Source: Acanthococcus lagerstroemiae
Lineage: Eukaryota; Arthropoda; Insecta; Hemiptera; Eriococcidae
NCBI GenBank assembly: GCA_031841125.1
Contig: CM063109.1
Coordinates: 7,354,321-7,418,320, forward strand
Direction of reading: 5' to 3'
Length of the DNA stretch: 64,000 nt
A program made the position numbers and the translations under genes. Below the pieces are notes generated by a model. That model had not been told where the DNA came from. It was given only the letters and a program-made list of their open reading frames with translations, and made no database searches. How positions within the stretch are numbered: the first letter of the stretch is position 1; each line of letters starts with the position of its first letter. Positions 42,479-55,100 of this stretch are shown one piece after another.

Positions 42479-44666
42479 ATAACAAAGATCAAGCATATCA
42501 AAGTTGATGAGAGAGCATATTGACTAAATGCCAAGCTAAATCACAAATTCTTTTTTTTAATTTAAATTATTAACGAGACATTTAATACCTAACGGCTAAA
42601 TGGTTGGTGAAAAATTAACAAATGCGAAAGTCTACCCAAAATGCTGATAATTTGGGTAAAATCTTCAATCATAAAATGGTGGGGGGGAAACAAGGGGTTT
42701 ACAAAATTGGTCCAAAAAAATTGAAAAATAATTAAATCAAGAATACCTAAATGGTTATACCTCAAGAAGCCAAAATTGAAGGATACATTAGAATCGAGGT
42801 ACAACGAAACACCGTATTTTTTTAATAGTTACATGACTTAATATAATATTTTTTCATAATTATTTCCATATCACCCGGTAGAAAGATGCTATTCCAACTT
42901 ATGACACCCTGCATATATTTAAAACTACCTCCATAGGATGAAAGTTTTGAAAATTCCAACAGAAAATTGAAAGACTGAAAAGTAAATTGAAGAGCTCGAA
43001 AATCATCTCCATATTCTGCAACGAGTTGGTTATGCAATCTCACTAACGCTAGTACTCAGATTGCATAATCTATTTGCCGTGAAAATGAAGTTAATAAAAT
43101 TGCATAATCAGTTCGCCGTAAATGTATATTTTAAATTCAAATAATATTTAAAAGTATTGTACGTCAAATCCGATCTATTTGTATCGAGTTCAGTTTTTCT
43201 GACGGTAAATTTTAACGAGCACCGGATTTCTTCGTACACTTTCAAAGGTTTGGAGTTTGGCTTTATTTTGCGTTCAAGTTTTTAGAGTCTAAATTCAGGT
43301 TTTTGGGATTCAGTTTTGAGTTCTTCTGTTCTTGCTTTAATCTGCGTATATCGAGGTTGATTCTGCATTATGTTAAACCAATAGAACCTGAGCCTAAATT
43401 GGGGTTCGAGTTTAACAAATTTCTGGTTTGACCGGATCGGATTTTAAAATTGCTAGGTAAAACTAGAACCAAATTTGAAAAGATTAATTACTTTCATCAT
43501 ATTATATTTATGCTACATCGCTTATAACAATTGTTATAGTCTTACGCGACGAGTATTGACGAACACGTGTTTATGCGTTACAGCTGTGATCTTAAAAGTT
43601 ACAGTCCTTCCAAAAAGCAAAAAATTTATTTGCTTCTGGAGGGGAATCACTAACCGTCTCCATGACAGAAAAAGGAGTAGTATGGTAGCGGGTGAGGCGT
43701 ATAGGATTATATTTGAGGCAGTTGTTAAGAATATGGATTACATCTAGCCGAGTGTCATAGGTCTCGTAGACAGAGGGCGGTAATCGGTTGTAGTGAAAGC
43801 TGTATGTAAGGATGGTGAGGCCAATTCGGATACGAGCCAATATTTTCTCGAATTTACGATCTGCATGGTAGGATGAGGCCCATTCGGCAAAAGCACGTGT
43901 ATGGATTCAGGTTTAAGGTGTTCAAATTTATCGGGTTTGGGCTCTATTTTATACTTTCCTTTTGTATAGAGTTCTATTAGATTCGGACTTAACTTCAAGC
44001 TACCCTGCATGGGTGAAATAATTAGAAATGCTATTGAAGTACATTTTTTGTCGTTGATAATTTCAAATATTACTTCAAAATTTTGATCTAATCTTAACTT
44101 AGGTTCCCAAAATCCAAACTTCACAATTAAAATGGCAGTTTTACAATTGAGAAGCATTTATACATTCGTCGGAAAAAATCGAGATATTTTCCTTCTTTAT
44201 AACATAGACCGAAACGCTAGAAAGAACTATCAAAATATTGATTATTTTGGTCACTTATTAATTTGGATTATTATGCATGCAATTCGATATGAATACCGAA
44301 AATTTAGATTTCACTACAAGGAGTTCAGGATTTTCATAAATTTATACACCTCAAATAAAGGATTTCAATTTTTAATTCTTTTTAGAAAATTAAAGAAATA
44401 TGCGTAAGTAAAATACGTGAAATGAAACCATTGATAAATAATTTTTCTTGCAAATTTGTATTTTCTTTGATCTCCGTTCCCCGACGATGTACATGAAAAA
44501 AACCTTGTATTTTATAAGAACTAATGATCAAAATATTTCATTGTAACGCAGCTCCTAGATGCGAAGTTTGGAGGGTACTCTACATAAGAGACCTATAAGA
44601 CCACTATTTGATTTTTAGTGTCCATGTTGGAGTGTGAGTGAACTTGGTAATATTTTGTCTGTAGGG
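42479..44666. other. Intergenic spacer
   Basis: AT-rich, no gene I can support. A few short frames occur without protein-like pattern. Confidence 0.35.
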
Positions 44667-44825
44667 GTGCCAATTCACAATTTCTTCTGTAGTCCAGAGC
44701 GCTTTCGGCTTTTATGTAATCTTCAGTAAAGTACCCTTCCATACTCCACTAAGGGTACTCCACTGAAGATGACGTAACAGCCGAAAGCGCTCTGGACTAC
44801 AGAAGAAGAAATTGTGAATTGGCAC
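44667..44825. mobile_element. Palindromic MITE, 159 bp
   Basis: GTGCCAATTCACAATTTCTT and GTCCAGAGCGCTTTCGGC pair with GCCGAAAGCGCTCTGGAC and AAGAAATTGTGAATTGGCAC; the loop is about 10 bp. Near-perfect hairpin. Confidence 0.85.
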
Positions 44826-46221
44826 AGGCACACAATACATACAGAATAGAACCTATTTGATTTTGCTTTTAAGCCAGTTTCACCTCCTCTCAACAGCGAA
44901 GTATAAGTTTTGAGGGGCTAAAGTCAGAACCGGATCAAATATCTAATTACTATCATTATTAATAATAAACAGCAATCTATATACATATTTTACACCGTTC
45001 TTTTCGGCGGAGCCGTAACATGTGCTATCAAATGCCTACCCGTGTCAAAAATCTAATACTGTTGGAATGTGTGTGTGCAACTCTCGTCAGAAGTGTCAAA
45101 GCACATGAATCATCATACGAGATAGTGATGTTAGTGCAAGATGTTCGACGAGAGAGCACGTTCGACCTGCCAAAGGCCAAGTCATGAGCCGACTAACTAG
45201 TCTGGATGGATCCAAACTAAGGCGCTTTAATAGATAGGTATGGACGCACTAACACATTGACATATACAACACTGAAGATCATAGATGGCGCTTTTACGGC
45301 CAGGAATGTACCAATGTACCTGTTATCATTAGCTTTTTAGGATTGTCGGATTGCGTTAGATTTTAAATTTAAAAATCAATATAGTATTATTATTGGACTT
45401 TCACTCATACTATGAAAACTTTTGTTTTAAATACCAATTTCAGTAGTGCAAAAACTGCTACTTTTCACTACAGTTTTCGGTTTATTAATGAATTACGAGT
45501 AAATAAGTTGTTATCTGAACATCACAGTCAAAAATTGACTTATTGATGGCAACAGACTCCAAACAAATATAATATTCTGTGTCATAATCATATTAATGTT
45601 TGCTCGTTCTTGATTAATGCCAATTTAATAAAATTTCGTGAATCATCATATAGAAAAATTCATCATATTTGTTTGAAATCGATTGGAAAAGCACTTTCAT
45701 TTCTTTATAATGAACCATCCATTCCATTTTCCTTTGGAAGATGCAAACCTCCACTTATGAAATCAGTCAATTTAGAGATGAAAATAAAATGGAAGATAGT
45801 TTCATGGTTTATCTTTAAATTTGAAAATAATATTCTTCCAATTTATAAAACTAGGTTGTTTCACAGTACACAGTATTTTTGTAATAAGAAATATCTTCCA
45901 CAACCTCAGTGGAGCGAAAACCTGAGTTGAATGTATGACATATACATTTCCTTCACTCTCTTTACTCCTATGCAAACGGTTTGTCTTGAAAAAGCTCATG
46001 CTTTTTGCTCCTTGGTGTGAAATATAATATTTCTGTCGGATGAGAAAATTGTTTGAATTTGGTATTTGTCTTCAATACTTGCATGAATGGAATTTAGTCG
46101 AGGATAATTATGTTTTAAACTTTATAATGTTGGTTTCTGTTGAAAATAGGAAACCAGAGATGAATCAAAATTCCTATCAGAAGCAAACGTTACATGTTGA
46201 AGACTAACCAGTGGATAGCAG
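44826..46221. other. Intergenic upstream of the THAP gene
   Basis: AT-rich. The first exon and promoter of the THAP gene may lie here but no start codon could be linked with confidence. Confidence 0.35.
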
Positions 46222-47074
46222 TTTTCGGGAAAAGCGGTCTTGTGCCATTTGTGGCGTCATTGATGCCGCAGTATCTTCATTCAGGTTTATATTCAACTGC
46301 GATCAAATTCTTTAAACCTGTTTAATAACTGTTTTTGTAACTCTACATAAACTTTTATCTCAGCTTTCCAAAGGACATCGATCTGAAGAAATGCTGGGCC
46401 GAATTTTCTTCGTTAGAATTACATGAAGTAAAACCAAACCATAGACTCTGTACCCTTCATTTTCCACAGTCGGATATTTATGGGGGAAACAAACGAAAAA
46501 GATTAAAGAAGCGAGCTATACCCAGTTTACTGTCCAGGTACAATTTGTGTTGCTTATTGTTGTTCGTTAGTACTGTTCCATAATAATTTCATATTAAAAG
46601 TGTAAATTTTTGGCACAAGGAAAATGTGTTGTCTGGTTGCTTCATTGACAACAATCCAGTAGAAGGCAGCAATAATGGTAGCTCTGATTGTTTGGTTGAT
46701 GAATCGCTGGTCCCAGTTACAGAAGGCCACAACAATCATGGATCTAATTGTTTAGTTCACAACACGTTAGTCTCAGTTCCTGAAATCAACAATAGCAGCG
46801 CCTCTGATTGTGTCATCGACTATACTCAATTTGGTAATAATGTTTCTAGAAAAGTAGATGTGGTTTTCTTCCGCGTGTTGACTTACATTTTCTTGTAGAA
46901 CATGTCACCCCTCTACGAAAAAGGAAACATCCAAGGTACAGTGCGGACGTACAGACTCCGGATTTCGACACCCCAAAACGAAGAATTTTTCGAATTGTTC
47001 TGACCCCTACATGGGAGAACCACCATGGGGGGGCTGGAGAAATGCCCGTCCTCAAGTTGCAATTACAGGGCTGA
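46222..47074 (+). CDS. THAP zinc-finger protein, partial gene model
   Basis: Exon pieces: 46222-46284 (FREKRSCAICGVIDAAVSSF), 46364-46537 and 46601-46853, then one from 46899. Joined in phase they give a THAP DNA-binding domain: C-x2-C (CAIC), the conserved Trp (KKCWAEF), C-x2-H (LCTLHF), FPQSDIYGG and the AIPSLL Pro. The third exon carries three imperfect repeats of about 24 residues around SDCLVD/SNCLVH/SDCVID. The last exon reads RKRKHPRYSADV and TPKRR in one frame, but no donor gives that phase, so either the model or the gene is broken. The first coding exon is missing. The 3' end runs into the minisatellite. THAP proteins often derive from P-element transposases. Confidence 0.6.
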
Positions 47075-48170
47075 AACTGTGTAAACGAATTGTGCTGGCA
47101 ATATTTCGAATTGTGCTGCCCCCTATATGGGAGAACCACCATGGAGGTCTGGAGAAATGCCCGCCCCCAAGTTGCGATTACAGGGCTGAAACTGTGTAAA
47201 CGAATTGTGCTCGAATTGTGCCGAATTGTGCTGGCATTATTTCGAATTGTGCTGCCCCTTACATGGGAGGACCACCATGGGGGGCTGGAGAAATGCTCCC
47301 CCAAGTTGCGATTTGAGGGCTGAACCTAGGTAAACGAATTGTGCTCGAATTGTGCCGAAATGTGCTGACATTCTTTCGAATTGTGCTGCTCCCTAAACGG
47401 GAGAACCACCACAGGGGGCTGGAGAAATGTCACCCCCAGGCCCAAGTTGCAATTTCAGAGCTGAAACTGTGTTAACGAATTGTACCGAATTGTGCTGACA
47501 TTATTTCGAATTGTGCTGCCCCCTAACTGGCAGAACCACCATGGGGGACTGGAGAAATGCCTGCCCCTCAAGTAGCGATTTAAGAGCTGAAACTGTGTTA
47601 ACGAATTGTGCTCGAATTGTGCCAAAATGTGCTGACATTATTTCGAATTGTGCTGCCCCCTAAACTGGAGAACCACCATGGGGGGTTGGAGAAATGCCGC
47701 CCCGGGCCCAAGTTGCGATTTCAGAGCTAAAACTGTGTTAATGAATTCTGCTCGAATTGTGCCGAATTGTGCTGACATTATTTCGAATTGTGCTGTCCCC
47801 TAAATGAGACAACCAACACTGGGGGCTGAGGAAATGCCACCCCCAGGCCCAAGTTGTGATTTCAGAGCTTAAATTGTGTTAATGAATTGTGCCGAAATGT
47901 GCTGACATTTTTTCGGATTGTCCTTCCCGCTGAGTGGAAGAACCACCATGGGGCCTGGGTTGCCATTTGGCAGCTGAAATTGTGTTTACGAATTGTGCTC
48001 GAATTGTGCTGACATTATTTCGGATTGTTCTGTCCCCTTAATGGGAGAACCACCTTGGGAGTTTGGGGATGTGCCTGCCTCAAATTTCCGATTTGAGGGC
48101 TCAAACTGTATTAACGAATTGTGCTATCGAAGTGTGCCGCATTGCGCTGTGCGGAATTGTGCATAACTCG
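46990..48170 (+). repeat. Minisatellite, about nine units of 115-140 bp
   Basis: Each unit has GGGAGAACCACCATGGGGG, CTGGAGAAATGC, AAGTTGCGATT, CAGAGCTGAAACTGTGTTAA and CGAATTGTGC. Unit starts are near 47009, 47129, 47264, 47400, 47530, 47668, 47804, 47938 and 48050. The reading frames across it are by-products. Confidence 0.9.
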
Positions 48171-49934
48171 ACGGTGAGAATCCATTTTCCATTCCCGATG
48201 TCCGACGATTTCCCAGCGCCCAATCTCGGTGACATCAGGCTGAAGGCTCATCATGTTATCACTACGTATAGGATTGATGTTTCTGTAATTCATCATCGAG
48301 TGGTTGAATACTGTACTTTCATGGAAGGTCTGATATCTCGGAACCCGATCTCGTTCCATGAAAAAGGGCAACAACAAATACAATCGTATTTTGTATATTC
48401 TTATTTATCGTATCAACGGGCAGCCACCATTATACACCGTATATATTGTACACAGAAAGAGGTGAAATTTGCTTCGTACATGAAGAGTATTAATCGAAGA
48501 TATACAGATTCCTCAAGGGTACAAATTGGCAGTGTACATATGTAGTTGCCAGTAATATTCACTGGTCTAAGTGACGAGGGTAAGATATAATGAAGGTCAT
48601 AGTACTGTCTGACTGGAGGGTGGTGTCTTACTTAAACTTTTCTAATGCCGGTATCCAAATCATGTTTCGAATTCTTATTATATGTATTTTAGAAGTACTT
48701 TAGAATCCTGATTGACTTTCTGATGTCATTTAAAATGATCAAAATGAATGGGCTTATCGTAACCCTTTTATTTTATTTTATTTATTTTTGTATTTTCTCA
48801 TAAATCGTACACACAATGTTTGAATACGAATTAATATTGAATTTGGTTCAGTTTTCCACTCCGTAAAATTATTTGAATTACGTGAATTTTTCCTAAAAAT
48901 TTTTGTTAGAACTCATTGATTACAATCTCAGATTGACTTCAATTTTCCACAAATCAGGCTGAATTTTCACATTATATTTGGTCAAAAATATTAAATTAGA
49001 TCCATGTTTATGAATTTTTCGAAATACGAGTTCAAAATGTTTTATTCTTCAACCTTTTTACTATCATTTGTCTAGAATGTGACCAGAATATCCCAAATAT
49101 CTTTCTCAATTTTCGTCCCCGAGTTGTACAAAGACTGACGATATCGAACTAACTTATGTTCAATTTCTTCAAAATTTCGTCATTTTTATCCGAACTTTCT
49201 GACTACCTTTTCTGAGGTGAATACAATTTTCCATGAAACGTACACTAATTTCGTAGACAAATTTTTAGTGAAACCCATAATGTTACATCAGATTTAGTTT
49301 TCCATTTTGTCCAACTATTTGACTTTCAAGATTTTTCCCCTTGAAAAATCTTATTTAAGATTTATACTCGTATACCTTCTCAATACAGTTTCCCATAAAT
49401 ATTTTTATGCTTTCGACATGAAGCCACAGAAATGTTTAAAGATCCTGAATTAAGTTCAATTTTCAGTTTTAACAAATCTTAAAAATCATGAGGATTTTTC
49501 GAGACTTTTGTCATAATTCATTGATCGTTCTTACAGTGTGTGGGACTACAGATAATTTCATAAATCTTACTCGCCTTTCGCATACAAGTCGTTTGAAGAT
49601 TCTTGTTCTGGAATTATGTTCAATTATCATATTCGTCAAAGTTTTAGATTTTGAAATTTTCCTCAAGTTGCTGGTCATTATTCGTCGATTTTTCTTGCAG
49701 ATGAGTCAGCAACCACTTTAGAGCATTTTCATGTCTGCTTCGCGGACTGCGCCGACATGAGAATGTATATTATGTTTTGGCGCGCTCAGTTTTTGGACGC
49801 TACGTTCCCTGGAAGTTTTACAAATTAGAAATGTTTCATAATAACTTCGAAACTCTAGAGACAATTTGAAACATGACAATTTTTATTTTATTTTTCGAAG
49901 ATGCAGAACATATAATACCCACATTGACTACATA
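48171..49934. other. Intergenic, no feature recognised
   Basis: AT-rich, no gene supported. Confidence 0.35.
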
Positions 49935-50646
49935 CAAAGGTTGATCCAAAAGTAATGCCTCCAAGCCCATACCTTGGGAACCACTTTAAAGGTGCGTTTT
50001 GGGAATGAGTATTTTGATATCCCTGCGGTACGGATGTGGGCAAGAGAAACAAAGGCGGGTGTGTTCGATTGCCGAAAAGGAATAAAATTGTTGCCAAACT
50101 TGATCGAAAATTTTGGGATTTTGAAAAAAGACACCACAATTAATGCTGAGAAGCTTTTTGTAAGACCTTGACAGCCTTAAGATGCCGATTAAGCCGCGTT
50201 CGACCTGCCAGCGGTATCTGCTTACTGCAACAGGGCAACGTAAGGCCGCACGCCGCAGCACTCACTCAAACCAGGTTAGAGGAGTCGCAGTACTAAATTG
50301 TTTCGCACCCTCCTTATACCCCGACCTTGCTCCTAGTGACTTTTATCTATTCAGATATCTTAAAAAATATCTAAAAGGGTATTGTGTAGCATCGGATGAC
50401 GAATTGAAAAATCTCAACCGGCGTAGCACCTTCAAGCGTCAAAAAATACTTGCACGTACCGAGCTGCAGTAGCCAGTTTTCGTTTCGATCACATGTTTCG
50501 CGAGCAAAAGCAGATAATATGGAACTGACCGACCCATCGTTTTGAAGCTAAGGAGTCTATCTTTCCAGAGAGCATGCGCGCATTCTTCCAGGTCCAGTGG
50601 TTCCCAAAGTATGGGCTTGGAGGCATTACTTTTGGATCAACCTTTG
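49935..50646. mobile_element. mariner-type transposon relic
   Basis: 712 bp with ends CAAAGGTTGATCCAAAAGTA and TACTTTTGGATCAACCTTTG, extending about 50 bp inward, and TA on both sides (49933-49934, 50647-50648). It encloses a mariner transposase scrap. Confidence 0.85.
50182..50472 (+). pseudogene. mariner transposase C-terminal scrap
   Basis: The frame contains YPDLAPSDFYLFRYLKKYL, the signature of the C-terminal part of DD34D mariner transposases (usually YSPDLAPSD). The rest of the enzyme is missing and the segment before it is not recognisable. Only about 40 residues are homologous. Confidence 0.8.
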
Positions 50647-51162
50647 TATATAATATGCGTGTTAATGCAATAAGAAAAGCTGTACACAATTCCAAAATGA
50701 ATACAAGAACAAAAAATGATCAGCAGGACAAAGATATTGACATGAGTACAAAAAAATTGTACAGGAAAAGAGTCACTCTGTTGAAAATTAAAACGAGGTA
50801 TCAAAGCTATTAGATGTTTCTAAAACTATTACAAAAAAAAGTATATACTAAGAAGGAAAATAAGACAGAGAGAACAAACAAAAGGAGAAGGACTTATAAG
50901 AGAAACGATTGAGTGAGCCCGACCCCCAACTCCGGAAGTCTAATTTTCGAGTTTTCAGGCTACAAAAATAATTTTCCGCGGACCCCCTTTTTTCTTAAAC
51001 GGAAGTCGGTTGTGGACCCGGGGAGTAGACCCCCACACCGAAAATCTGATTCTCGATTTTTCGGCGTTTAAGAATATTTTTTATGACCTCTGTTAATTTT
51101 TGCAATTGCAATCTTTCGTGGGTTCAATTCCAGAAATCTAATTCTCGAATTTGCAGGCTTGA
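50647..51162. other. Spacer before the second duplication unit
   Basis: No feature recognised; ends at the duplication breakpoint. Confidence 0.4.
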
Positions 51163-51594
51163 ACCAACATTAATAATGGTAGTGTTAGGCATTAAAAAAT
51201 TAAACTATCCAAAAACTTTTTAGTAGGTATGGTTTCTATATGAGAAGAGATCTAAGAAGATTCATTTGCAAGGAACCCAGACACGAGTGAGCAAAACTAG
51301 AATATTCTGTTCAAACGGTACAGGAAGCTCTGCCAGCATAGTTGTAGTGTGAACTGAAGGACGTGGGGGGCTACTTACATCTGGAAACATCTTTTTAATA
51401 CTTGAACCCGCACCCCCTAGCTAGTCTCCTACCCTTATGGGTGCCATGAACGGGCTCAAAGTCATTCGGTTCTCTTTCAGAATAAATACATCCATATATT
51501 GAAGACTAGATGAATAGACAACAATAAAAAGATGTGAATAAGTAGATATAACTTTTCAAACATTACTTTCGTAATTCGTGTCGGTATTTTTCAG

Positions 51595-51789
51595 AAATTT
51601 GGGGAACATATCTACGCATTTTCTGAACCTAGATCGCACGTAATGTGTGCGCAGTATGACGGCGAGTCTACGCCTGATTTTACTCAACTGTTCAAACAAA
51701 TTAAATACAACAATTATACGATCCAAACCAATTATAATGTGTACGTTATTGGCGATAAATTTGAAAAAAATATGCTCGGAATTGGCTAA
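51595..51789 (+). CDS. Terminal coding exon of an unidentified gene, copy 2
   Basis: Same 64-codon exon as 24844-25038, open to TAA. Three amino acids differ by eye: K to E early (KFGE), and K to T and G to D in ESTPDFTQ; I noticed no silent change. Its gene's earlier exons are not found. Confidence 0.5.
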   Translation, partial: KFGEHIYAFSEPRSHVMCAQYDGESTPDFTQLFKQIKYNNYTIQTNYNVYVIGDKFEKNMLGIG

Positions 51790-52052
51790 ATGCACTTTCA
51801 TTTATTGAATTCATTGTTTTCATCTTCAAACAAACGTCGAACGTTCAGGGTCTTCAGTAGGATAGATATTTTTTATTCGTGGAATTAGTACAGTAATAAG
51901 CCATTATTTTCATGATTCATTAAAGTATATCAACACTAGTTGCGTACGAAACAGTTGGTCCCTTCGATAAAATTCTCGCTTAGTTGCCTCATAATTAATA
52001 ACAAATAGCTGAATTTCGGTGATTTATCGAAAGTAAATCAATACTAGTTGGG

Positions 52053-52059
52053 TATAAAA
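52053..52059 (+). promoter_or_regulatory. TATA box of PREP-like gene 2
   Basis: TATAAAA, 83 bp before the ATG, with TCTCATTT (initiator-like) about 32 bp downstream. The surrounding duplicated promoter unit is conserved with copy 1. Confidence 0.5.
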
Positions 52060-52141
52060 CGTCAGCCTCTTCGGTAAAATTCTCATTTATTGCCTTGTAG
52101 TTGATAATAGTTGACATTTGCCGTGTTACTTTTATAAATCA

Positions 52142-55100
52142 ATGATAAAAATGTTGTTAGTTAATGTTACATTGTTAGTTATTACAATTGTGGTAAGTTT
52201 GTAAGGTACGTATTTCTCAACGCTGAACCCTATACTTCTGGCCGTTTTTCTCAAACAAGTGTAGTCTCTGTGAAATGAAACAGTATAAAAATAAATAACT
52301 TTTCTGCTTTGAAATTCATAGTGGTTACATTTATAGTTGATTTTTATTAGGTTCGAATCAAACCGGTGTTACTTGAACAAACACAAACGGTAATTATAAA
52401 AAGAATTTCACGAGTTTAGATTCGGAACACATTCAGATCTGAAAGTTTTAAAGTGATATAAGAAAACGAACAAGAGTATTGTGTTCAGCGTTGGAAAGTA
52501 CATGAAACTCACCTGGTATATAGTATACAAAAGAATTGAATCGGTGAGAATCAAAAGGTGGCTAAGTCCAAAATTTGGGCAGTTTTGAGTTAACGATGGA
52601 AACTGAGGCATTAGGGCATGGTAAATCGACCGGTGTAATTGAAATTTCGCTCACGCGTCGCGAACATATAGTTTCTGACTACGTCGCGGCCGAAGATTCC
52701 GCGTTTTTGTATCAAAAAGAAAGGAAGATCTGGAAAAGTTCTATTTTTCAGCTTCGTAGCTCATTATTTTTAACTCGAAAATGAGCGATTTTCAACAACA
52801 AAAAAAAACATAATTTTTTCGGCGCTACACTTTTTGCCCCCTCACTTCCGGGGAATTTATTAAATTACCAATTGGGACCAAGTATAAAATGATCTACTTT
52901 AGTGTGGATAGTGTGGGACAATGTCCCACGCAATTTCCCGCCGTAATATTCACTTTTGGCCACCATCGAGAACCAAAAGGGGCTAAGTCCAAATACTTTG
53001 AGCAGCTGAATCTGAGGCATTGTTGAATGTTTATTTCCACAGTTCCCTTGAAAATCGTCTTTTGTGATCCCCTTTTACTGCCCTAAACCACGTTTCTGAC
53101 CAATTTTGATTTTTGTATAAATCTGTTTTTTTGCTTTTCCTGAAAAGTGTAAAAAATGGACTTAATCCCTTTTGGTTCTCATCAATTCAGTTGTTGCACA
53201 TTTCATTAATTATTTATCTCTATGGTGTTTATTCAATGGCGAACTCGGAAGCAATTTTGGTAATAGGAAATTCAAAATGTGTAGGAATTATATTCTTCAC
53301 CCCTTCCTCCAGAGTACCTGAATCATTTCTTTCACGCTCTCATGATGGTATTTGAGTGAGTAATGAGGACATAGGAAAAAATAATAATATTTGCTGATTC
53401 TTGTTGAAACTAAAATGCCATTCGAAGTCAGTATGAGTATAGTATATTTTTTTCAATTCAGTAAATTTTCAATTTAAAAAATCTTTAACAAGGAAAATGT
53501 TTAATTTTTGCAAGCATGGACATGCTATTCAATTTTTCCTAGTGGAGAGACGGGAGCCATTTTTAAGACTAACTAACTATAACTCTTCGACCTTCAATGC
53601 TTACGTAAGAATATTCTCCCTCCCTCTTATCACAGGATGAATTAGATGTATTGAAATTACGTATGTAAGAATCGTTTAGACTTTCTCAAGCTTGTGCTAA
53701 ACTGTTTAACGCCTTTTTAAACATGGATTCAAAATTCGCTGAAACCATACAAAACACGTTTGTGACAACTCACAGCACTTTCAGGGTTTAATTCTTTCTC
53801 TTATCGAGATATCACAAACGTTGGACTCCTACAATTTGTTTTCAAAAGTCAACCATCATTCGAGACTCGTTAAAGACTTTTCGTGGCTGCTACATATTTT
53901 ATTAGGATTTTTCAAGACTGATTTATGGATAATACCAATTCTTCATGTTTAGTTGAAACAAGTAAACTGGTTCTTCTATACATTCAATACTCACCACTCC
54001 TGTTTAAAATTCGTTTAAGAGTCTTAGGGCTCTTCTAGCCATTAAAAATTTTTTTTTTTCTTTCAAAATACCTCACCCTCGATTAGTATTTTTCAACACG
54101 TGATCACGACTTCTTCAAATTCCTCAGGACACTCAGAGACGAGATTATAGGGAGCGGGGAACCCCCTTCCACCGTAATAATTTGGCAGTCGGCAAGTTTT
54201 GAAATTGTTCATTTGAATTTTTCATTATTTATGAATGTTTGATTATCTGTTTGTTTATTTTTTTCTATGTTATTTTTTTCAATTAAAAATATTTCGATTA
54301 AAAATCGGCAAATTTTCAATTTTTTAAAAGTTTTGTCGGCGAATTTTCAGTTTTCAAAAAATATTTGTCCGGCAAATTTTTCTTCTCCACCTCCCCAAAC
54401 TGCATGCCAAATTTCGTTTCTGAAAATGAAGTACCCTGAACTCCTGTCGGAGACTAGTCAGTTAAAAGCGAAGGTTTCAAAGCTGAGTACCGAACGTTAT
54501 CTGAAAGGTTGAAACAAAGCTGAAAAGTGGAAGACATTTCAAAAATCTGAAAGTCAGTAGCAAACGTTGAATTTCGAATTTCAATGACTATTCTATTTTT
54601 ATTAGATTCTCTGTTTGACCTAGAGTCTGAAATTTGAGAAAGTTGAACATTTTATTAAAATCTAAAAGTAGAAAGCAAAAGACTTATTTTCCAATGTCAC
54701 AAAATGTTCTATTGTTTGATTTACGGGTTTTAGTCCTGGCAAATATAGGTCAAAACTCCATGTGTTTTGCCCATAAGAATGAAAGGGAGCTTGTGGCACG
54801 GCTCCCCTAATCCAATCAACCTTAGACTTTGTACAGTTTTTTTTTTTTTTTTTTTTTTATTTTATTGGAACTAATTTAGAAGACGAATCAGAGAAAATTC
54901 CGGGGAAAAAATCACCAAGAATACATAACGACCACCTTAGTAACGTGTAAAGGAAGTTATGTGTTCCTCTCAAACCCTTCCAGCTTACCCTTTCAGACTA
55001 GGGTATGCTCATACGGGCGCAAATGTGAGTGATTGGGGTATAATGTTCCAATCTACATTTGCAGGGACAAAACTATGGGGAGGGTGAAAGACCCCCAATA

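Larger units (their letters stand above)
24410..51162 (+). repeat. Segmental duplication, unit 1
   Basis: Direct duplication with unit 2 (51163 to the window end). The left breakpoint is at AACATTAATAATGG (24410 and 51163). Exon positions shift by 26749 bp at exon 1 and about 27970 bp from exon 2 onward. From 27.6 kb to 36.0 kb the copies differ at only a few positions per kilobase, introns included; from 24.4 to 27.3 kb they differ more and carry large indels. Unit 1 holds a PREP-like gene plus about 9.4 kb of spacer. Confidence 0.93.

Noticed and set aside
43744..44157. 137-aa minus-strand frame
   Set aside because: No recognisable family, splice context or codon signal.
45610..45930. 106-aa plus-strand frame
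   Set aside because: AT-rich chance frame without supporting evidence.
48063..48545. 160-aa plus-strand frame
   Set aside because: Begins in the minisatellite and shows no protein family pattern.
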